DNA from: Miscanthus floridulus
Lineage: Eukaryota > Streptophyta > Magnoliopsida > Poales > Poaceae
DNA length: 64,000 bases
Direction of reading: 5' to 3'
NCBI RefSeq assembly: GCF_019320115.1
Contig: NC_089587.1
Location: forward strand, 81,756,162-81,820,161
Shown here: piece after piece, positions 38,299-49,469 of the stretch
Layout of the letters: each line of letters starts with the position of its first letter
Position numbering within the stretch: position 1 is the first letter of the stretch
Notes under the pieces: generated by a model
Databases searched by the model: none
What the model was told of the DNA's origin: nothing
What the model saw: only the letters and a program-made list of their open reading frames with translations
Position numbers and translations under genes: made by a program

Positions 38299-38587
38299 GT
38301 TTAGGAAGTGATAAGATTAGTTTCCCTTTTGCTAAGTTTCCTTGTTACCTCCTTAATCCTAGGAGTGATTGGTTAGCCGGTGGGCTACTTATTCTTGTAA
38401 CCGGGACTATGAGGAATTAAGCAAGATTGATCCCATCTAATCTTTATCTTTCTCAAGCCGCCGGCCAGGGGGTATAACCCGACTAGCGAAGAACGGCGAG
38501 GGGGCATAACCCCGCCAGCTACCACGGACCGTGACTACGAGCTTCGTAGTCGAGGTCCGGCGTCCTTGGGCACGAACGCCCTTGACA
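38172..38587 (+). repeat. 3' LTR (416 bp)
   Basis: Same length and ends as the 5' LTR, with two transitions between them. It carries the terminal codons and stop (38296-38298) of the polyprotein. Confidence 0.95.
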
Positions 38588-39201
38588 AGGCGATGTTATT
38601 ATAATTAGGAGTTGGGACACCTAATTCCCTCTATAAAAGGATATACATTAAGGCCTGTAAAGGGCCACGGGCCACGGCTTATAAGAACTGATACGTTTTC
38701 ATTGCTTTGTTATTCTGGAATTTGGAGACAAGCAGGCACAAGGACAGCTGTATTGATCCAATTTATTATATAGCAAAATAAAGAATCACAAGTATAGCAA
38801 CAGTTTGGCTCGAACTAGAACTACCCTGGTCTGGCTCCAATTTTATTTATGATTACTGAGACAATTGGCCACTAAATGGCTCCAAGCAAATGAGACGCGA
38901 CAAGGGATCACAAGCTCACAACTAGAACACGTGGCCCGCCCCTACCTCCTGGAAGTAGGAAAAAAAATCCCACGGTCTCAGGAGGCTGCAACTAACCAAC
39001 CAATCACCCCCAGATCCGGGTCCAAACGCACAATCCCATGATCACACATCTTCAGATCCGCGCCCTAGCCTGACCTAAACCTCCGATGGATCCATTCCAG
39101 CTGAGAGATCAAATTGACAGCCGCCGGACCCAATCGGAGCGGACCAAATGAACCCAAGGCGCGAGTAGCGATCAGCATGGATGTCGAGTGCACGGATGCT
39201 C

Positions 39202-39434
39202 ACCTCGGGCCGGAGACAGCGAGCCGGTGAGCGAGGTGAAGGTGATGGGTGCGCCGTGCCCGTGCGCGGGAGAAGGGGATGCGGGCGGGCGGCTTTTCTG
39301 TGGAGGCGGGGGTACAGACGTACAGTAGCCGGGGAGAGCACATGCAGAACAGCAGAAGCCGATTCGGGTCCCTGGCTCCTCTCACGCGAGTGCGTGGCTC
39401 TAGCGAATCAGTTTTGTTACTTTGATTTTATAAA
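39202..39434 (-). promoter_or_regulatory. probable promoter and non-coding exon 1 of the UMP-CMP kinase
   Basis: On the minus strand a TATA-like TTTATAAAA (39434-39426) precedes GC-rich sequence that ends at a good donor, CCCGAG|gtgagc, at 39204. The coding first exon at 33165 is preceded by an acceptor ctgcag at 33181-33180. I infer a 5'UTR intron 39203-33180, about 0.75 kb before insertion of the retrotransposon. No transcript evidence was available. Confidence 0.45.
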
Positions 39435-40373
39435 GCAGCTTCATTAGAAAATAGCAGAGAGGTGAAAAAAACTAGTATTTTGAGCTTCACCTGCAAAATT
39501 GTGCTTGTGAGCGAATCTAAAAAAAACAACTTTTACAAGGAAGTTGTTTCATCATAGCCTATTTACAGGAGAAGTTAAAAACAACTTTTGTTAAACCGGC
39601 TAAAAGTCGTACCAAACAACCCCGAAGTCACCATGTACACAATACACCGGGCGCGCAAGAAAGGCTCACACTCCCTTTTTTTTTTACATCAATTAAGAAG
39701 AATATAAGTCAATACAAAACGTATCCACGCAACAGTTGAGCCACTAGCACTTAATGAGAAACACACAAGAAGGTCATCATGCATCATCGCTGCCTAGCTT
39801 TAATGCAAAAGCGACAAAGCAACTTCAACTTTTCATAACGGACCTTTACCTAGAGTCATCAAGACACCAGCACCTACACATAAATGGCTCCACTAACACA
39901 CCTAAGAAAAACCTAACACATGTCGTCGTCGTCGAGCTTCGTCATGCCTCAGCATCTTCGACTCCATAAGAGCAGGCTCCACAGCCTAATCATTATCATG
40001 ACAGGTTGATCAAGAACACACCGGCGAAGTCCGCCGATGGTTATCATTGTTGAGCTCCTTGTGAAAGCAAAAAGCAGCTTCGAATTCCATTAGTGAACCT
40101 CAACCTACCCTAGTTCGCCAAACCTCCACCTAAGCAACTAATTTGTCATCGTTGCCAAGTCTCGTTGCATCCCAACTACGAAGGAGCTCAGACCTCACAT
40201 GACACATCCAATCCACGAGCGCCAAATGATCATTGTGAAGCAAGAGATAGCAACACAAAGGAATATGTCTTGCCGCACATGAAGAGTGCACCTAAGCTAA
40301 GGGCGATCTCCAATAACAGACAACTCCTAATAGGTAACTAGACCAAGCATGTTTGTAGTCATTTGTCCACTAA
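39435..40373. other. intergenic; repeat-like, no gene recognised
   Basis: 39640-40320 has an even, repeat-like composition with (gtc)n near 39922. I cannot assign it to a family. A MITE-type right end (ccaaacaacccc) occurs at about 39612-39623 without a partner. Confidence 0.4.
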
Positions 40374-40616
40374 GGCCCTGTTTAGTTCCCTCTCAAAATG
40401 CTAAATTTTTCAAGATTCCTTGTCACATCAAATCTTTAAACACATGCATGAAGCATTAAATATAAATAAAAAATAAAACTAATTACACAGTTTAGACGAA
40501 ATCTATGAGACGAATCTTTTAAGCCTCATTAGACTATGATTGGACACTAATTACTAAATAACAACGAAAACGCTACAGTAGTGTTTTGCCAAATTTTTCG
40601 GCAACCAAACTGGCCC
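40374..40616. mobile_element. Tourist-like MITE
   Basis: A 243-bp element begins ggccctgtttagttccc. Its right end reverse-complements to gggccagtttggttgcc, with TAA at 40371-40373 and 40617-40619. The interior has the shared gagacgaatcttttaagcc block. Confidence 0.8.
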
Positions 40617-41570
40617 TAAGTAAACATGGTCTTCACCGGGAGAAGCTCGAGACAAGGAAGGAGGCCCTCAGCGATGTCCCAATCAGCCCGAAGGTGCTGT
40701 CATAGTCAACACTGACGAAGCGTCGAGCCGGACTTTCACTATAAATTAGAACGGATAGAGTATAACTTTTAACGTGAAGAAATTCACATATATAACGTTA
40801 ATTAAATTCTGAAAGAAAAAAAAAAGAGAAGAGACATAGCCTTTGAAGTGAAGAAATTCACATACCTAGTGTTAAATTTTAAATGGCACATGATTGAATA
40901 TTAAATCGCATAGATTGAATGTCAAACTAACGAAATCTCTCTTTGTTCATGTTCAAAAGAAGAAATCTCTCTTTGTTGAGCCTGCTTCTCTTCTTGCCTT
41001 GTTATCCCATCCCTTTTCGCTTGCCACATCTGTCCCCCCGAAGTAGCATTCCGAGCACATGGCGCACGGCGGCCGTGCTCTTTCTCGTGCAAGGACTGCT
41101 TCTTGCTTCTTCCTGCGCCCCCCACCATAGGTGTGCTTCCCGCTCCTCTTCCTTTTTGCCGCTTCCTGTGGATCGAGACGAGGGGCGTTGCTGATCTGCC
41201 GGAAGGGATAGACTAGAGAGCCAATCTGAACAAGAGGCTTGCTATTCTGAAGAGTAGAAGTCTGAAATAGCAATGTGACTGGAATTGCTCTAAAAGCTCT
41301 CTTCTAATTCTTTGTCTCCACATAATCAGATCCGATGCACTGGTGCCTTCCCTCCTCCCCATACATGCACAGTCACAAAAAGGTTAACAGTACGACCGCG
41401 AACGTGGTACGTGGGACGCGGATGGACGATTTTAATTTCCCGGTTCATAGGAGGTGATACCTCTTTGGAATGTTTGGTGGGAGGATGAGATCAGATAATT
41501 CGGGCGACATATCCGAAATGTAGCTATGAAACGGGATCTCGTCTGTGAACTATAGCGCTGACTGAGGGGG

Positions 41571-41752
41571 TGTTTAGTTCGAGCTACTAAACTTTAGTAG
41601 CTACTAAACGGTTTAATTATTTTTAGTAACTTCAAAGTTACTAGAGAGGACTAAAGCTCTTTTAGTAGTTTTTAGTCATAGCGTTTAGTTAAAATGTTAC
41701 TAAAGTGACTAAAAGCTACTAAATTTAGTAGCTACTAGATGAACCAAACAGC
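41571..41752. mobile_element. MITE rich in TAGTAGCTACTAAA palindromes
   Basis: The left end tgtttagttcgagctactaa and the right end (reverse complement) tgtttggttcatctagtagc are inverted. Internal short palindromes made of actaaa/tttagt repeat through the element. Target duplication is unclear. Confidence 0.55.
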
Positions 41753-43312
41753 TAGTGAATCTATCATAAAGTTCTGAACTCTAGAGTAGTATGTGTTTTT
41801 TACTGAAAAAAAAATGAAGTCTGAACTCGAGAGCTTTTTGCGAATTGTCTGAACTCGAGAGCTAACGTTTCATTTCCCGTCACGTTGCATTTCAACTTTG
41901 GCGTTCGTGATGGAGGCCCAGTGGCCCATTTACATTAGGTCCCAATTCTCGTCCAGCACCGTGTAAAAAAGAAAAAGAGTACTCTCGTCCGACACTCATC
42001 CAGCCGACCTCGGGCGCCGCCGCCGCCGCCGCCGGCGCGCCCGACCCCAGTCCTAGCGCCTCGCGGCCGCGCCGCTCGACCCCAGCGACGCGCCGCCCAC
42101 GGCCGCTGCGTCACGCCGTTCCAGCTCCGCGCCGCGCCTCCAGCTCCAGTTTGTTTTGGGACGTCGTCCCAGCGTCGATCCGTCGTTCGTACCCTGCCGT
42201 CCCCGAACCGCGATCCGGAACGCTCGTTCCCGGGACGCGGATCTCCGCTACGTACCGCGATCCCTGTGACTGTGGCCCGTCGCTACCTCCCTTCATCGCA
42301 GCCTGTTGCTGCCCTCAGTGAGAGGTACTTCCCATTGCGCTGCGAATTGATGCACAGATTCGTTCCCCATACTTCCGGTTGCATCTCCACCTCCAAAATT
42401 TTTGCGTCCCGATGCGCTGATTCGTTTTTCCGACTAGTTCTACTTCAATTTGGGGTCGGGAACTGTCCTGTTCTGTTATTAGAAAATCTTTTCAGTAGCA
42501 CGCAAGCACAACTGAATCACTCAATTCGTGATAGGATAAATAGTTACAGTTCTGCCCAGGCAATCTGCATTTGGGGACTAATTAACTTCAAGATGAATAC
42601 TGTGTTTTTTTATTCCTCATGTTCATGTAAGTGCAAAGAGAGAAGACTTACTTTTCATTGTTCATCTAGATGGCTTTTATGGTTGCATCTATGGTTGGGC
42701 ACTCATCCCTTATCTACACAATAATAGTAGGCCTGTAAGGTGCTCTATTTTGGAGAAGAATAGGGACAGAATGATATATCTAAAAAAATTATATTGTGGT
42801 TAGGATTCAGACTCAGTTAATCTTCTTAGAATGAGTAAATATGTCTTCTCAAGCTATGCACAAAGTTTCGTTCTATGGATGCACTCCGCGATACTTGGCA
42901 CTACTCAGTTGAGGAACAAGTTGCCATGTTTCTTCAAACAGTTGGCCACAAGGAAAAGAATAGGGACATTTTTTTAAGGTCTACTAAAACTGTTAGTAGA
43001 TGTTTCAGTGAAGCTCTGTGACACAGGTCAATAGATGTACCCTTCAGAATCCGAAGCATCACGAGATTCTACCGATATTTTGAGGTCCAAACAACACGGA
43101 ATTCTATCCAAAGTCCAGCTCCAATTTATAAGTGCTAACTTCTAATTTCTATAAAGTAGGATTGCATCAGCCACTTATAAGACTATTATGAAAGATGTAA
43201 GATCTTATTTGGCTATAATGTGAGTCGTAGATTGCTTTAGGACCATATTGAAACCTGAATGTGTAATGCAGTTCTTATTATTCATGCAAATTTTAAGTTA
43301 TCATTTGCAGAT
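41753..43312. other. 5' region of the Myb/SANT-like gene; GC-rich leader 42000-42330
   Basis: A GC-rich island with (gcc)6 at about 42013-42033 precedes a possible donor gagag|gtac near 42320, and the first coding exon opens after tcatttgcag at 43310. This suggests one or more non-coding leader exons. No coding exon is recognised in the interval. Confidence 0.4.
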
Positions 43313-44283
43313 ATGGTTGGGAACAGTGTGATGTGGCAACACCTGGAAGTGGAGGATCTCCTTCTTTACCATAAGGAGAAAATCCTTCTCTACTACAAGG
43401 AGAAAATCCATGAGACAGGGAGGGCCTTTGTTCTAAGGGAGGTCCATCATGAAGAGTGTGCTCGAAGGCTTAATGAAAAGTATGGTACTAACTTCATGTG
43501 GAAACAAACCTACAACAAGTACCACAAGCTTAAAGGAGAATGGAAGCTGATCATGGAGGCAAAGTCTGCTAAGGGTGCTAGTTTTGATGATGTTCAGAAG
43601 AAGATAATCTATGACGAGATAGAGGTTGTCAAGATGAAAGCTGTAAGCATACATAATAAATATCTGTCACATATATATAAGTTACATTGCAAACTGGATG
43701 GTATCCTAATGAAACATAGTTTTCTTTTGTGTAAATGTAGAAAGGTGATAAGAAGGCTAAGTACTACAATGTTCCAATTCCCTTGTATGATGAGATGGAG
43801 TTTGTCTTCACGGGGAAACATGCTACTGGAGAGTTCAGTGTTGTTGAAGCACCATTTGTTAGCTCAGCAAGGCAAGAGGATGATCTCGTTGGGAATGTCG
43901 ACCCAACTCAAGAACTGGCAGATCTGAATGGTGATCCTTCTCAACACGATTCCGACACCCACCCAGAGTCTGATAGTCCAAACCCACTAGGTTCTAAGCG
44001 CAAACACGAAGAAAAGGAGAAGAAAGGGAAATGGGCTAAGCAAGGTGTCCCCATTTTCATGCAGGCCTTGTCGGAAGCAGTGAGCTTTACCCATAGCACT
44101 GATCCACACGAGGGTATTTTCAAAGCCATTGAAGACATGGATGAATATCCTTTGCCGGTTCGCCTTGATTTGCTAACCTATCTTGCTCAAAATCGCCACA
44201 TTGCTAGCATGTTGAAGGGACGGAAGGAGGAAACTTTCAAGCAATGGGTGGCACGATGGGTCGCTGGTCACTATACTTTGTGA
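43313..44283 (+). CDS. Myb/SANT-like domain protein (two coding exons)
   Basis: Exons 43313-43642 and 43741-44283 join in phase (intron gtaagc...tgtag) to 290 aa. The N-terminal half fits the plant Myb/SANT-like (Myb_DNA-bind_3) fold: VLREVHHEECARRLNEKYG, then QTYNKYHKLKGEWKLIMEA. The middle is acidic and Ser/Asp-rich and is followed by a basic SKRKHEEKEKKGKW, a possible nuclear signal. The C-terminus is a helical region ending FKQWVARWVAGHYTL. Such proteins derive from or resemble the Myb-like partner of PIF/Harbinger transposases, or are host proteins of the L10-interacting Myb type; I cannot separate these. Residues 17-32 hold an 8-aa tandem duplication (LLYHKEKI LLYYKEKI). No transposase frame or element ends were found next to it. 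Confidence 0.7.
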
Positions 44284-44441
44284 TTCATGTTTGAAGCTGA
44301 AGTCGTCTTATGATTCGTTTGTGCTCACAGTAGGGTCTAACCTAACTTTATATGGCAAGCTGCATATTTTGACCGTATGTAACTATGCGTGGCAAAGGTT
44401 TTTTTTTTTGTGGATAGTATGAAACTAGATAGTGAGTGTTA

Positions 44442-44761
44442 GGGCCTGTTTGGTTCCTTGTACATACTCTGGCCTGGCTCTCGGGATGTAGTTTCCCAGC
44501 GTTTGGAAGCCTGAATGGGGTTCTGGGCCTGGCCCTTGGCGTGCAACGAGCCTCCCGGAGCCTGGCTCCCGAATCCGTTTTTGCCGAGCCTGGCTGGCGC
44601 GGGCGCAGCGCGCGTACGCGCGTGTGAGGGCGCATGCACGAGGCAGGAAGGAAGCGGGCCAACCAATCGCCATCTGTGTGTAACCTGGCCGGATGAAACC
44701 GATTAACCAATCACGCTCTTCGTGCGAGCCAGCTTGGCAGGGAAACGAACCAAACGCCCCG
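44442..44761. mobile_element. Tourist-like MITE, GC-rich interior
   Basis: gggcctgtttggttcc at the left and, reverse-complemented, cggggcgtttggttcg at the right, with TTA at 44439-44441 and 44762-44764. The GC-rich interior (about 44480-44690) gives several chance frames on both strands. Confidence 0.75.
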
Positions 44762-44839
44762 TTAAGTCATGGCGTGGCTTGCTTGAGCAAAGACATTGAA
44801 TCTGGCTTCGGGCAGACGATCACAGCTACTGCAATACTA

Positions 44840-46542
44840 AACGTCACATGAATCTATCACAGGGAATGATAAAACCATTTGTCCACTATAAACAGAGGAA
44901 CAAGCAAACAATGGTAAACACAATATCTTTTAAGAAGAAACAAGCCGGTATATCTATCCTATTACACGAAGACTCGCATACTGAATATTCCAACTAGCAA
45001 CAACTGTGACCATTACACCTCGATGTATTTTTATGTCTTTGTTTTCGATATTTGAGGAACTATGAAAATAAGAGAGAACAACTATCATCCAGGGAAGACG
45101 ATCTTTGTGTAGCCCAGAACAGATTCCAAGTTCCAACCGCTTATGTCTGCACATGAGAAGGAAGCCATGAGTGACCATAAAAAATATACAGAAAGTAAAC
45201 GTGCATTTAAACTAGAAAATCAATGTAGCAGTAAGCAGTTTGTGAAATTAAAAGGGAAAATAAAAACTGCACAACTAAAACCAGAAGATGCAGGTGCGGC
45301 AGTAAGCAGTTTAGGAACAGCATGCTTAATGCACAAGTAGCAAGAGTTTAAAGGAAAAAAACTCACAGAAAGCGTAATGCTATGTCACACGGTTAACCAT
45401 AACTCCAAAGTACCATACAGAAATAAGGTGTTGGCATGCATCGACACATCAACAGTAAGACATGGTAGTTGATAGAGAAATACTAGTGTTCGCAGAATGA
45501 ATGAACGAAACATGGATGTGCTTGCCTAAACTAAATCTACTTGATTAGAAACCAAGGAATTAGATTACGAAAATAAAAGACAAGGAGTAAATTTGATGCC
45601 CTAAATTGTTTAACAAAAATAGTGACACAATTGGCAATGAAGCAATTCATGCACTATCTGTGTGCTCTCAAAGCTGCAAGAATGATATCATGCCAATTGT
45701 GTCACTATTAGAGGTTCATACACCTACAACGACGAGTCAATTATCTTATTGTGGAAGCAAAGAGCTATTTCATTGCCCAGCAGGGTTTTGAACCAAATTG
45801 CTAGTTCACCATGGCACTAACGCCACAGCATGCGATACAACATAATGTTCCCATTCGTGAAACACACAAACAAAAGCACAACCAATGCTACTTACATCTG
45901 ATTGCAGCGTACAAGAAAACAGCCTTTACAGATTTACTCTTGTTTACATTTTGGCAACTAACCTAATTACAACGTGGACTGACAAAATAACAAAAGTTAC
46001 ATAATTTTGTGTACCTAAAAAGTTATATGAAGAATATCAGTACAGAAACTATGTTACACAACGACACCAATATGCCAAAATAGTGAGCATGCTATCTAAC
46101 AGTTACAAGCGTATGTTTTAGACAAGGCCAATATGTTACAATTCTTGGCTAAAACAATGCTAACTAGCTACAGAGAGTATCAACCGAACCTAAAGATCTA
46201 TACAAATGATTTTACATAAAGGTCAGTAAAAAAAAATTACATGAAAATGTTGTGGACCCTTTTGTCCTAATCTACCACAACAGACAGTGTCAATATGCCG
46301 CAGCACCACTTTACAGTACAATTCAAGAGTTACAGTTCAAAACAAACAAGAGATCAGATCAAGCATAACTTACATATCAAATTATTGCTACAACAGACCG
46401 CCGGAGATTTATGCAGTGAAAACCATCACAGCTACAAGCAGTTGCTAGTTGTTACTGAACAATGCCTGGGTGTAAAAAAGACGCTGCCCTGGATTGTCAT
46501 TGCCTCATTGCCTCTACACTAGATGTAGCTCAACCAGCTACA
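44840..46542 (-). other. 3' region of CPSF6-like gene 1 (UTR, probable UTR intron)
   Basis: No coding frame is recognised. Conserved segments shared with 29341-30330 and with 53050-55310 indicate transcribed 3' sequence. On the minus strand a probable terminal exon starts after catgtgcag at about 45148 and contains cttccctggatgatagttgt. This suggests an intron in the 3'UTR. Confidence 0.45.
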
Positions 46543-48312
46543 CTATTGAGGTGTCATCCGCCTACGTTTAGAATGGTCGGCCTCCCTCGACCTGCTCCGT
46601 ATCCCAGATGACCTCCCCCTGTCCCAGTCTTCATTACGCTCTGAATCACGATCCCTATGCCTATGATAATCACCATAACAATCTCTGTCATCCCTGTGCC
46701 TCTCCCTATCTTTGTCCCTCTCTCTGTCTCGGTCTCTTTCCCTGTCTCTGTCATAGTCACGATCCCTCTCTCGGCCCATGTCATGCTCATTCCGGTGCCT
46801 CCTCTCTGGCCACTCCTGTTCAGGGGGCATATCTTTCTCTCTGTCCCGTCTCCTCTCTGATGCCCCAGACCACTCCCTCTCTGGTGGCCTCTCCTTCCCA
46901 TGGCTTCCCCCTTCCCCATATTGATGATCAGATGCTGCATCATCCCCATAATTTGATTGTTCTTCCGCACCCCAAGCCCCCATGCTGGGATCAGGCCACA
47001 TCCCCACCCCACCAGCCCCCATCCCACCACGACCAAAGAAGGCCGGGTTTACATGTGGTGCAACAACCGGAGGAAATGGTTGCATCATCCCAGGAAACGG
47101 CCCAGCACCTGGTCCAACAGGGAAGTTACCAAACCCACCACCCATCCTTCCCATTGCACCAAAACCATGACCAAACCCCTGGCCCAGCATGCCCCCTTGA
47201 GGCAGCATCGGGGGTGGCGGCGCAACCATGCCGTTCCCAATTCCACGGCCAACTGCTGGACCCATTCTATTGTTCCTCATATTACCAACAGGGCCTCTAC
47301 CTCCACCACCACCTCTACCCCAGTTCCCACCACCACCGCCTCCGGATACAGCACCTCCTCCACGTCCACCACTGTAATTACCAGCAGCATGAGGCATTCC
47401 AGCACCACCACCCCCTCTACCACCCTTTGGTTGCACTGATGTTGTCTGTGCAGCCAGGGCCTGCTGGGTCTTCACCTGGGCCTCGCCCATGCGGCGCACA
47501 GTGTTGGGAGACGCCAATGCCACAACACATGGACGGCCATTAAACGAGTGGCCGTTCATGCCCTCCTTGCAGGCAGCGGCAGCGGCAGGGTCGTAGAAGT
47601 CGACCTGGCAGTACCCCTTGGACTTGCCGCTGGCCTTCTCGTCGAAGAACCTGACCTCCTTCACCGGCCCATACTTGCTGAGCTCCGCCTCCAGATCAGC
47701 GTCGGTCGTCCACCAGTGGAGGTCGCCCACGAACAGCGTCGTGCCGCCGGGGCCATCGCCCCCGCCGACGCCAGCTCCGTTGGCGACAACGACGGGACCG
47801 CCGCTGTAGTTCCCTCCCGGCCGGTGGAACCCGTCGCCCTGCTGGATCTGGTGGTGCTGAGGCGGCGGAGGCACGGGTGCGGCCGACGGATGAGGCGGCG
47901 GCGGGAGATTCGGTTGGGGCAGCGGCTGACTCGGACTCGGCGCTGCCACAGCAAGCGCGTAGACCTGCTGCTGGGGCAGGGCGTGCGGCGGCGGCGGCGG
48001 CGGGAGAGAGTGGGGCGGGGGCTGCTGCGGCTGCGGCAGGGGCGGAGGAGGGAGCTGCTGCTGCTGATGGTTGTGGTTCAGCTGCGCGGGCGGAGGAGGG
48101 AGCTGTTGCTGCTGGTGGTGGTGATTCTGCTGCGGGGGCGGGGCGTGCTGGGGCGGCGGCGGCGGGTGGGAGTTGCGGAGGAAGCCGTCGCCGACGTTGA
48201 CGTCGTTGTAGAGCTCGTCGAAATCGTCGTCGTCGCCGTAGTACTGGTCGACGTCCTGCACGGCGGAGATGGCCTCGCTCCGGTGGAACGCCGGGTCGCC
48301 GTCGGGGTCCAT
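46543..48312 (-). CDS. CPSF6/CFIm68-like RRM protein, copy 1
   Basis: A 589-aa protein is encoded without introns. It has an acidic N-terminus (VQDVDQYYGDDDDFDELYND), a Pro/Gln-rich linker (about 49-160), one RRM at about 191-269 with RNP2 LFVGDL (193-198) and RNP1 KGYCQVDF (232-239), a Gly/Arg-rich region, a Met/Pro/Gly-rich region, and a C-terminal RD/RE/RS-like tail ending RRRMTPQ. This layout matches the large subunit of cleavage factor Im (CPSF6), which binds UGUA elements with CFIm25 and sets poly(A) site choice in the nucleus. The start at 48312 is the only ATG giving the conserved MDPDGDPAF terminus. It is paralogous to 55311-57113, same strand. A minus-strand TATA (48394-48386) and a CCCTAACCCTAG element (48330-48318) precede it. 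Confidence 0.88.
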   Translation of the reverse strand: MDPDGDPAFHRSEAISAVQDVDQYYGDDDDFDELYNDVNVGDGFLRNSHPPPPPQHAPPPQQNHHHQQQQLPPPPAQLNHNHQQQQLPPPPLPQPQQPPPHSLPPPPPPHALPQQQVYALAVAAPSPSQPLPQPNLPPPPHPSAAPVPPPPQHHQIQQGDGFHRPGGNYSGGPVVVANGAGVGGGDGPGGTTLFVGDLHWWTTDADLEAELSKYGPVKEVRFFDEKASGKSKGYCQVDFYDPAAAAACKEGMNGHSFNGRPCVVALASPNTVRRMGEAQVKTQQALAAQTTSVQPKGGRGGGGAGMPHAAGNYSGGRGGGAVSGGGGGGNWGRGGGGGRGPVGNMRNNRMGPAVGRGIGNGMVAPPPPMLPQGGMLGQGFGHGFGAMGRMGGGFGNFPVGPGAGPFPGMMQPFPPVVAPHVNPAFFGRGGMGAGGVGMWPDPSMGAWGAEEQSNYGDDAASDHQYGEGGSHGKERPPEREWSGASERRRDREKDMPPEQEWPERRHRNEHDMGRERDRDYDRDRERDRDRERDKDRERHRDDRDCYGDYHRHRDRDSERNEDWDRGRSSGIRSRSREADHSKRRRMTPQ

Positions 48313-48317
48313 GGCGA

Positions 48318-48394
48318 CTAGGGTTAGGGATTGCGGGATTGGGGTGGGTGGGGATGGGAAGCTGAGGAAGGAGATGGAAAATAAGATTTTATAG
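48318..48394 (-). promoter_or_regulatory. TATA box and telo-box-like element of CPSF6-like gene 1
   Basis: Reading the minus strand, CTATAAAAT (48394-48386) lies 74 bp before the ATG, and TCCCTAACCCTAG (48330-48318) lies just before the ATG. Gene 2 carries a similar AAAACCCTAACCCTAGG at 57149-57133. Telo-boxes are common in plant genes for RNA-processing and translation factors. Confidence 0.5.
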
Positions 48395-49128
48395 TATGTA
48401 AAAAAATAGAAATTGGAGCCGGAGACCGGAGAGGCGACTTGCGGCTTCTCGAGTCTCGACTTCTGTCGCGCTCGCGCTCGCGCTCGTCCGGGTCCCGCAC
48501 GAGCGCGCGCCGTGGGAGTTGAGTCTTGAGATAAGGCTCCTGGGCCTTATTTACTACATGGGCCGTAGGTCTGCTTTAGGAAAGGCATGTGATTCGAACC
48601 CTTCGGTTCCAATTTGAGCCAAAATTCCAAAGTTTGTGAAGTTACATTTTGCAAGGCCTCGAACGTTTAAAGAGAGACACTCAGGGAGGAAAATTGACAC
48701 TAAAAATATTATTAGACCTCCATGCAAAGAGTTTAAGTATGTAATCTTGCTTCATCTACATACAATTACGAAAGGTTTTGTTATCTAGAAATATTACTAA
48801 ACCTCAATGCGAAGAGTTCAAATATATAGCCTTAGGGGCCGTTTGGACGATCGGAACACTTCCGATTCTGGTTAGGAGCAGAAGAGACGCTTCCAAACGA
48901 TCTCATCCGGAATCGTTTCAGCCATGAAACGTTTCGCATGGATTCACGTTTTTATGCTTGGGCGAGAGAAAACAACTGGTTTCGCTAGATTCTGTTTCAG
49001 TCTCTCTCGTATACTACCGGCTGTATTTTTTCTGCTTATTCTTTTTAAGTGCAACAAGTTAAATTGTATTCAAGCTATTCTTTGCCTACAAAAAGTTTGA
49101 AATTTTTTTGGAAGCATATTTTTATTTA
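48395..49128. other. intergenic upstream of CPSF6-like gene 1
   Basis: No gene. The ggggccgtttggacgatcgg at about 48836 resembles a MITE left end without a detectable partner. Two diverged copies of an attactaaacctc...aagagtt motif lie at about 48708-48735 and 48791-48820. Confidence 0.4.
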
Positions 49129-49469
49129 CTAGTGAACATGCACGTGCCCAGGCACGTGTTTTAAAAACTTTTTAATAAGACATTATAATATCTAAGCCAT
49201 TGTCTATATAATTTGGATAAAAACTGGCATGGGAAACTCTGACTATATAAGATATCATAGTTCAATGAGTACAAGCATTGTTATCTATGACTGTGTGCTT
49301 CTAATCATAACCATACAACAATAGCAACAACAAAGCCTTTAAGTCCTAAACAGGTTAGAGTGGGCTAGAGTTCAAGCCCAGCAGAAGCAATCAAAATCAT
49401 AATCATATTTGCACATATCAGTATAAGAACCATCAAATTTGGAAAATCAATTAAATATCAATATTATGA

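Larger units (their letters stand above)
33324..38587 (+). mobile_element. complete Ty3/gypsy chromovirus-type LTR retrotransposon
   Basis: A 5264-bp element has 416-bp LTRs (33324-33739, 38172-38587), TG...CA ends, AGGCG target duplications, an initiator-Met-type primer-binding site, a purine tract at 38158-38171, and gag-protease-RT-RNaseH-integrase-chromodomain order. The two LTRs differ at two positions, both transitions (cgaCcagc/cgaTtagc form and cttcAtag/cttcGtag), so insertion is very recent. Size, short LTRs and the C-terminal chromodomain fit the Reina lineage of plant chromoviruses; that lineage call is inference. It lies antisense inside the presumed 5'UTR intron of the UMP-CMP kinase gene. 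Confidence 0.95.
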
